In this document: positions 58,190 through 64,000 of the stretch, piece after piece | Layout of the letters: each line of letters starts with the position of its first letter | Numbering within the stretch: position 1 is the stretch's first letter | DNA from: Owenia fusiformis | Taxonomy: Eukaryota > Annelida > Polychaeta > Sabellida > Oweniidae | Assembly: GCA_903813345.2 (NCBI GenBank) | Contig: CAIIXF020000007.1 | Location: forward strand, 38,300,671 to 38,364,670 | Direction: 5' to 3' | Length of the DNA stretch: 64,000 nucleotides | Program-made: the position numbers and the translations under genes | The notes under the pieces: generated by a model | Told to the model about the DNA's origin: nothing | What the model saw: only the letters and a program-made list of their open reading frames with translations | The model's database searches: none

Positions 58190-58965
58190 CGTTTACTTAT
58201 AAGTATAAGTATACGTTATAAGTTGTACTTTCACGTGTGTGCGAAATCTCTCTATTATCAAACATAATATCTCTAAATGACCAACTGTATCATTTGTCAA
58301 TCTTTCATTTTTATTCAAGACATGATTATACCTGTCTGAAACAAATAAATGTATAAATATTTTGTTTTTTCAACATAATTAACAATGTATGATGTTATAA
58401 AGTAGGACATGTCATAGTAAAAGGGATACGCTTGGAATGACAGATGGAGTTTAATATAAATGTATCCTCCAAAATAGATGTATTGGAGGATTCATGATTA
58501 TTAGACGCCCTCTTCTGGAAAAATCATATTAAATAAAGCCATAAAATGTTTCCTATAGTAGGGGCACCGCGCAGGGAAGAACTGTTCATGTAAAATTGTA
58601 TGAACGTATCTTGCCAATTTCTTAAGTTATCAATAATTTGAGGCTAATAATTGGAAACGATAACGTTGACTCTATGTGACAAATATTTGATATTAAAACA
58701 AACGTATTAAAAGATTAACGAAAATATGTTAATTTTTTGAAATTGCTCAGGTAATTAAGGAATGCCAATATAGTTCTAATGAGGCCACTTACTAATTTAT
58801 AAAATATAATGTATTTCCTTTGCAATTCAAGAAAAAACCATCGCTATATGGATATTTTAATTTTCAAATTTTGTATTTTTGAAGTGTCAATTATCGTAAA
58901 TTGTCCCAGAATGTCGGCCTAAGTGTTGTTATCGAGGCTTATATTACACGAAGGCATGCTCATTT
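58190..58965. other. Likely 5' flank of the small secreted peptide gene
   Basis: No coding exon is recognised. The sequence is AT-rich. A noncoding first exon of the downstream gene may lie here, because its start codon directly follows an acceptor-like TTTTTCCAG. Confidence 0.4.
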
Positions 58966-58971
58966 TTCCAG

Positions 58972-59199
58972 ATGCACTACTCATGGTCAGTGATTTATCT
59001 TGGAATTGCAGTTTTCCTAATTTGCAGTATCTATGAGGCGCAATCTGCTCCAGTTGCAGAATTTGCTGAACATGACGACAACATTGAAGTTAAACGTTTG
59101 AAAAGGTACTTTTTGATCAAGATAGAAAAAATATACAACCGCAACGCGGTAGCTAGGATTAAGAAACGGAAACCAGAATTGATTTCCCAGTTCTATTAA
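58972..59199 (+). CDS. Small secreted peptide precursor with dibasic processing sites
   Basis: A 75-residue complete frame from ATG to TAA. Residues 1-26 form a typical signal peptide (hydrophobic core YLGIAVFLICSI, cleavage likely after QSA). An acidic spacer follows (27-40, PVAEFAEHDDNIEV), then a multibasic KRLKR site (41-45), a cationic amphipathic segment (46-63, YFLIKIEKIYNRNAVARI), a second basic cluster KKRK (64-67) and a short tail. No cysteines, and no Gly before the basic site for C-terminal amidation. The organisation fits a prepropeptide (neuropeptide or antimicrobial peptide precursor); I do not recognise the family. An acceptor-like TTTTTCCAG directly before the ATG suggests the coding region begins an exon after a 5'-UTR intron. 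It could also be a chance frame, but signal, acidic spacer and basic sites in this order make that less likely. Confidence 0.6.
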   Translation: MHYSWSVIYLGIAVFLICSIYEAQSAPVAEFAEHDDNIEVKRLKRYFLIKIEKIYNRNAVARIKKRKPELISQFY

Positions 59200-59364
59200 G
59201 TTTACATGATAATGCTATAAATGTATGCACGCATGCACAATATTCTAGGTTTTATTTCAATAGTTCAATCGAATTCCACTTTAAATTTTGTCAATTATTC
59301 ACGATTACAACCAGAACAACGGCAACGCCAAAGCGAACGGTAGCGAATCCCATCGAACAGAAAT

Positions 59365-60070
59365 GACTGGCATGTGCCACGCTTATAGTATTCACATACC
59401 AAATATGAACAAAATAGCTACACTACTTTTCGAGTTATAGTGAAATACGTTAAAATGGCGGCCATTTTTCAAAAATTGTTTTCAAAATGGCCGCCTCCTA
59501 CCAAAAGTGTCATAGGACAGTGTGCCAAGCTTATAGTATTCACATACCAAATATGAACAAAATCGCTCTACTACTTTGCAAATTATAGTAAAATATGTTA
59601 AAATGGCGGCCATTTTGAAAAATGGCCATCTTCTACCAAAAGTGTCATAGGACAGTGTGCCATGCTTATAGTATTCACATACCAAATATGAACAAAATCG
59701 CTCCACTACTTTTTGAGTTATAGTAAAATACGTTAAAATGGCGGCCATTTTTCAAAATGGCCGCCTTCTACCAAAGGTGTCTTTAGACAGTGTGCAATGC
59801 TTATAGTATTCACATACCAAATATGAACAAAATCGCTCCACTATTTTTTGAGTTACAGCAAAAATCGTAAAATGACGAGAAAAGGCCGCCATTTTTCAAG
59901 ATGGCTGCCATGTGCTTCTTTAATATCTACATTTGTAGCATTATTAATGTCCTTTATAATTTTTTTACATTTAAAACATATTGCTATTACAGTTTTACAT
60001 ATTGCACCTAAATTACTGTAAAATCGGCACTAAAATGGCCGCCATTTTGAAATGAGCGGCCATTTTGAAA
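59365..60070. repeat. Tandem repeat, ~136-147-bp unit with AAAATGGCGGCCATTTT
   Basis: ACCAAATATGAACAAAATCG or a close variant recurs near 59397, 59544, 59680 and 59815. Each unit has TAAAATGGCGGCCATTTT and CTACCAAAAGTGTCATAGGA. A diverged tail to 60070 has two more GGCCGCCATTTTGAAAT blocks. Open frames here are repeat-driven. The central word is a near-perfect palindrome that matches the YY1-type core GCCGCCATTTT on both strands. Confidence 0.85.
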
Positions 60071-60360
60071 ATCGGCTTTCAAGCAGAACTTCTACCCCCA
60101 TAGGGTATATGTGTACAAAATATGAACAAAATCGGGCCAACGGTATTTGAGTTATTGCCCGGACGGACGGACGGAAGGAAATAACATGGGGTATCTGGCG
60201 CGTGCCACGCGCCTTTTACCCCATAATGGGGTATTAGGCGCGTGGACATGGGGTATCTGGCGCGTGGATGGGGTATTTTGTACTTTTTGTCCGTCCATTT
60301 TTCAGAATGGGGTATTTGGATCTCGTGAGGGGTAACAGAGGACGGACGGCTCATTTTCGG
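60070..60360. repeat. Repeat unit with GGACGGACGG and GGGGTATCTGGCGCGTG
   Basis: The interval carries a GGACGGACGGACGG run at 60161 and GAGGACGGACGG at 60337, around three copies of ATGGGGTAT.TGGCGCGTG or its variants (60186-60275) and their reverse (ACGCGCCTTTTACCCCAT). This looks like the 3' part of a dispersed repeat family adjoining the tandem array. No protein is supported. Confidence 0.55.
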
Positions 60361-60642
60361 ATTTTACCGCGTATTCGTTCCATTAGGCAATTAAGTTAGA
60401 AAATTAACGAATTTAACGTATTTTTACGAAAAATAGCGCTAGTTTTATTATATCATGCAATTCTCAACTTTTCAAGGGCTTTTATCGTTTAATAATGTAG
60501 ATATTTCGAAAGCTATCTTATTTTCAATGATACCTAATTAATTAGAGACTGCAGATCGACATTAGCAGGAGGTGGTGTACTTTTGCCAGACAATCGAATT
60601 TAGACATAATTATTATTTTGTTGAATCTAAAATAAGAGATAC

Positions 60643-61735
60643 ATGTAAGTCTAACTTTTTTTTTTTTTTTTTTTTTTTTAATATTTATTCAAGTTTTAGA
60701 TTTACATTATAATATAAGGTTACATGATAATACATATTATAAGAAAGTATATAAGGGGGGTTTACAGGGGAGGGAGAGACTATAATTACTTGATCTAAGT
60801 ATAGTGGGTCAAATGTGAGAGTTTGGTTTTTCTATTTAGGTCTTCTTTTTACCCCCTTTCTGACTCTGTATGTATGTTTTGTAGTATTTGGTTTCCAGCT
60901 CAGAAAGGGGGGTTATACATAATTTTCTATCATTGAATTTATAAGATTCCATTTTCTGTCATGCAATTCTTCTTGTCCATGTGTTTTTGCAATATATTTG
61001 TCAGCCTTCTTTTCTCTTATTAAGTATCTTTGAAAAGCATTTATGGTAGGTGTTTTTTCTTCCAATTTATTAATATACATGAATCTCTTTATGAGTAAGG
61101 TTGCTAGGTTTTGGCTGAGAGACAATCTTGGAGATCCTAACATAAAAGCTTGGTCATCAGGTATCTCTTCATTCAGGATTCTGTAGCATTGTTGTTTGAA
61201 ATCTTCCATCACTTGGCATTTCAGGAAACCATGTTCTATATCGTCTATTTGGTTGCTGTTGCACAGTACGCATGTTTGGGTTTTTACTTTTTTCATTTTG
61301 AAAAGTATTTTTCTGAAGTATATTGCCCTATTTAGTATCCTATATTGAAAATATTTCATTTTCGTATCTTTTGTCAGTTTGTTTATTAGATTATATATTT
61401 TTTTCCATTCTATGTCTTTTTGAAAGTAGTCTCTCCATTTGGTTTGACCTGTAGGGGTCTTTTGCTTGAACTTTTTGCTGAGCTTTTGGTACGTTTTTTT
61501 ATTGTCCCATGTTTTTAATCTCTCAATATTATCTTGGTCATCTTGTAAGTTGGTGTTTGCCATTAGGGTTTTCCACCTTGGTGGTATGCATCTTATAACA
61601 GTGTGGTAGTTGAGAAAGGTCTGGTTTTGTAAATTATATTGATTTCTTAGTTGATCATAACTTTTTAAGTGACCATTTTGGTATAAGTGTTTAATTCTTC
61701 ATTACATACGAATTAAAAAAATGTAAGTCTAACTT
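60643..61735 (-). mobile_element. 5'-truncated L1/Tx1-like insertion with 15-bp TSD
   Basis: The sequence ATGTAAGTCTAACTT occurs at both borders (60643-60657 and 61721-61735), a 15-bp target-site duplication. A poly-T run of about 23 follows the left copy, which is the poly-A tail of an element inserted on the minus strand. The element body (about 1.04 kb) contains the 3' end of an ORF2-like gene. Everything upstream is missing, as usual for incomplete target-primed reverse transcription. Confidence 0.92.
60913..61563 (-). pseudogene. Non-LTR ORF2 C-terminal region with zf-RVT-like zinc knuckle
   Basis: 216 uninterrupted residues of the C-terminal part of an L1/Tx1-like ORF2. The helical KMKYFQYRILNRAIYFRKIL is followed by a zinc-binding pattern CVLCNSNQIDDIEHGFLKC (CxxC..H..C), typical of the zf-RVT region found after the reverse transcriptase in this group. 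The RT and endonuclease domains lie in the missing 5' part. The frame is open to its natural stop at 60913, so the insertion is young. The Met at 61563 is not a real start. Confidence 0.85.
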
Positions 61736-61739
61736 GCTC

Positions 61740-62800
61740 CAACAACTAAAAGCATTCATTAGGTTCATTATTACCAATACATTAACGTCGTGTTAAAACA
61801 CGATTCTGTTCTAATTCTGTTCAACTTAATCTGTGAAAAAAAATATTTCAGTGAACTGAAAAATGAAATATGCAAAATATATGCTCTGAAATTGCTCAGA
61901 ATGCATCAAATGATGTTTAATCTTCGAAATTTTCTGGAACCAGACCCCACTATTTTGAGCTCGTTCGCTCGACGCGGTTCACTTCGCTCGCCATTATCAA
62001 GCACCCCTCCCCCAATATAAAATCCTTTAAGATAAGCTGTGATACAAAAGGACTTCTCCTAGGGGGACAAATTAATACTAACAGTAACTATAAAGCTTCA
62101 TTGAGGAGACAAAATTAGAAATGTTTCTCGTTTAAGAGATAAAATCATACAAGACATACCCTTACATAAGGTGACGTTTTACTAAGGGCAAATAAAAAGA
62201 TACTAAAGTGTTCGTAGGTTACAAATATTTACTAGCTTTAGAAATCATATCCCCAGGGGGAGTAACTAGAAATGTTTACCCTGAAGGGTACATACAGTAT
62301 TAAAACCTTGTACCAGAAAGGTTTCTCTCAATAAACACAGTATGGCTAGATACTTCCTTGGTCACATTTGCACATCAAATCACAACTTGAAGGCATTAGG
62401 GGGAAGAGTTGCCAATATTGGGATTTAAAATGTATACAGGGAATGGCCTTTCAGAGGGAGACAAGTGAAGCTAGATATCTGCTCAGGGAGTTAAACTGAT
62501 AGACTAATTACTAGAATAGTAGATTGATTCCTCCTTATAGTCTATAAAGGAGTACTACTGTACTTATAAGTGACTACACCATAAGATTTTTTTAAAGTTC
62601 ACAAAAAGCACAAACTGAAATAAATTAGATGATTGGGTAAAATGCATATTTTTATTTGTTCAAGTTTCACATTTCATTACAAATAACAATTCAATATTTG
62701 TACCAATTTCAAAACATTTAGTATTTTTATACAGTATAGCTAAAAGATATTCACTGAGATGTTAACCAAATATTGGCAAGATTAGAAAATCTCAATCCCC
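61740..62800. other. Spacer, no gene seen
   Basis: No recognisable coding sequence or strong repeat. A pair of short inverted G/C-rich words lies near 61958-61992 (GAGCTCGTTCGCTCGACGC and CGCTCGCC). Confidence 0.5.
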
Positions 62801-62806
62801 AATCTA

Positions 62807-63327
62807 CAGGGTGGGCCAAAGAAAATTGGAACATCTTTTCCATTCATTGTAAATTTATTGTTAGTCATGTATTATTTTCAATACATGTACTTTTAGGAAA
62901 TTGAAAACAATTTATTGTCAACACCTTGTGGAAATATGAATATACAAGCTTAAAACATTTAATCATTCAATGCAAGGGTTTCCTGAACATGTCCTCCACC
63001 CACCTGAACAATCAGCCTGAGCAGTTTTTGACATACATGGCTTAAATGATAGGTTTTGGTACATTTTGTGCCAGTTTTGAAAAAACTGAGGTCAGGTAAG
63101 CTAAATAACCCAAGGAGGGCATGTCTAGCTACTCCTAAAGATAACTACATATGTTTAATTGATGGACATTGTGTTGAGACTACATGTATTTCCAGCAGTG
63201 ATGTCTCAAGCAGAGAAAATTGGAAACTTTCCATGACCATTAACTGATTTTTTGTGTAATATTAAAGAAAATATTAAAGAAAATTGAGTAAATAGAAAAA
63301 TGGTCCAATTTTTATTGGCCCACCCTG
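62807..63327. mobile_element. Tc1/mariner-type MITE, TIR CAGGGTGGGCCAA, TA target
   Basis: Left end CAGGGTGGGCCAAAGAAAAT and right end ATTTTTATTGGCCCACCCTG are inverted, with TA on both outer sides. The 521-bp interior carries no transposase; the plus-strand frame at 63056-63247 is not recognisable. Non-autonomous. Confidence 0.82.
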
Positions 63328-63329
63328 TA

Positions 63330-64000
63330 AAGTGATGAAATTATTAGAATACACTTTAATCTGGTCTTATACATGTATTGTTCTGATTGGATAGGAGGCT
63401 CAGTAAATACATTAATTGTGTTGAATATTCTGTATTGCCATACATGTAGCTCTGGTGAAAATAATATGGCGTCTCCTTTCGGAAATATTCTTTTTTAAAA
63501 AGCATATTTTTTGAAATCCACCAAATATTTTTCTTACTATAAAATATGTAAGCTTTACTCAAAATATTTAAATTGAACAAGGTGCAAACTGTATAATAGA
63601 ACAATCGATTTTTCAAGAAAGGTCTGAACAGAATTTATCAAAATTACAGTTTTTTGCTTTCATTAAGTGATATGGTTCATTCCATTGATAGTGAACATTG
63701 GTGTACTGGTGAAGTTCCAGCAATTTGATTTGTCCTTAAAATAAAAATTGATTAATAAAAATGTATTTTTAAATTTTGCATGGGGCCTTTAGCAGTGAAT
63801 AACAGTCATGGTATACCATCATACAGGGCAATACAAATATCTAAAAACACTTAATGAACCATTACTTGTATCTGAATCTAATTCACAGAACACTACACAA
63901 AGGTTAAAGGAAAGGATTTGAATAAGACTTGAGAAAGTCCATGTATTTGTGAACTTGGCCCAAGTGCCCCATCCTCTCCGACCTCCATGTAGCCCTGATG
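63330..64000. other. Window end, no gene seen
   Basis: AT-rich sequence without a recognisable exon or repeat. Any gene extending in from beyond the window cannot be judged. Confidence 0.45.

Noticed and set aside
59482-59748. Minus-strand frame with internal repeats
   Set aside because: It follows the tandem repeat unit and has no independent support.
1-64000. CRISPR arrays, bacterial operons or prophage features
   Set aside because: Intron-containing animal genes and eukaryotic transposons throughout; the regular repeats are satellites with long units and no unique spacers.

Overview
The window is eukaryotic nuclear DNA from an invertebrate animal. The evidence is GT-AG introns with consistent phase, a Ly6/uPAR-type secreted protein split over phase-1 introns, a rhodopsin-class GPCR, a GT10 fucosyltransferase, a nuclear tRNA-Ser(CGA), and dense non-LTR, mariner, SINE and MITE content. 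The sequence is AT-rich by eye, with frequent ACATGTAC words and long poly-C/poly-G runs. I favour a marine lophotrochozoan (mollusc- or brachiopod-like), but this is an inference from gene families and texture; a cephalochordate or other invertebrate is not excluded.

Layout. 1-18 kb has no convincing gene. It holds a small MITE, an inverted-repeat MITE pair, a ~155-bp satellite (6.5-8.1 kb), a mosaic two-module repeat array (8.1-11.1 kb), a ~1-kb foldback element (11.6-12.6 kb), a composite repeat carrying a tRNA-derived SINE (12.6-13.6 kb), a promoter-like dispersed repeat (14.3-15.0 kb) and another foldback (17.3-17.8 kb). 18.8-20.1 kb (+) is an intact single-exon alpha-1,3-fucosyltransferase. 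21.4-23.2 kb has three TIR elements, then tRNA-Ser (23.4 kb, -). 25.5-29.6 kb (+) is a three-exon LU-domain (Ly6/uPAR-like) gene whose last exon has been tandemly copied downstream. 32.2-33.5 kb (-) is an intact single-exon GPCR. 34-36.5 kb has a second copy of the promoter-like repeat and a decayed mariner.

38.5-48.9 kb (-) is the largest gene: at least four exons encoding helical N-terminal segments, a GlnD/DUF294-like nucleotidyltransferase motif and about eleven 42-residue TPRs. Its 6.3-kb intron is packed with transposons, including a non-LTR reverse transcriptase inserted inside a MITE. The last 15 kb has further TIR elements (two with mariner transposase remnants), a short secreted dibasic-cleaved peptide precursor (58.97 kb, +), a tandem repeat rich in GGCGGCCATTTT, and a 5'-truncated L1/Tx1-like insertion with a clean 15-bp target-site duplication.

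The genes do not form an operon or obvious pathway; they are separate animal genes in a transposon-rich region. The most distinctive items are the nucleotidyltransferase-TPR gene, the small peptide precursor, the duplicated LU-domain exon, and a satellite whose units carry E2F-like TTTGGCGC sites.
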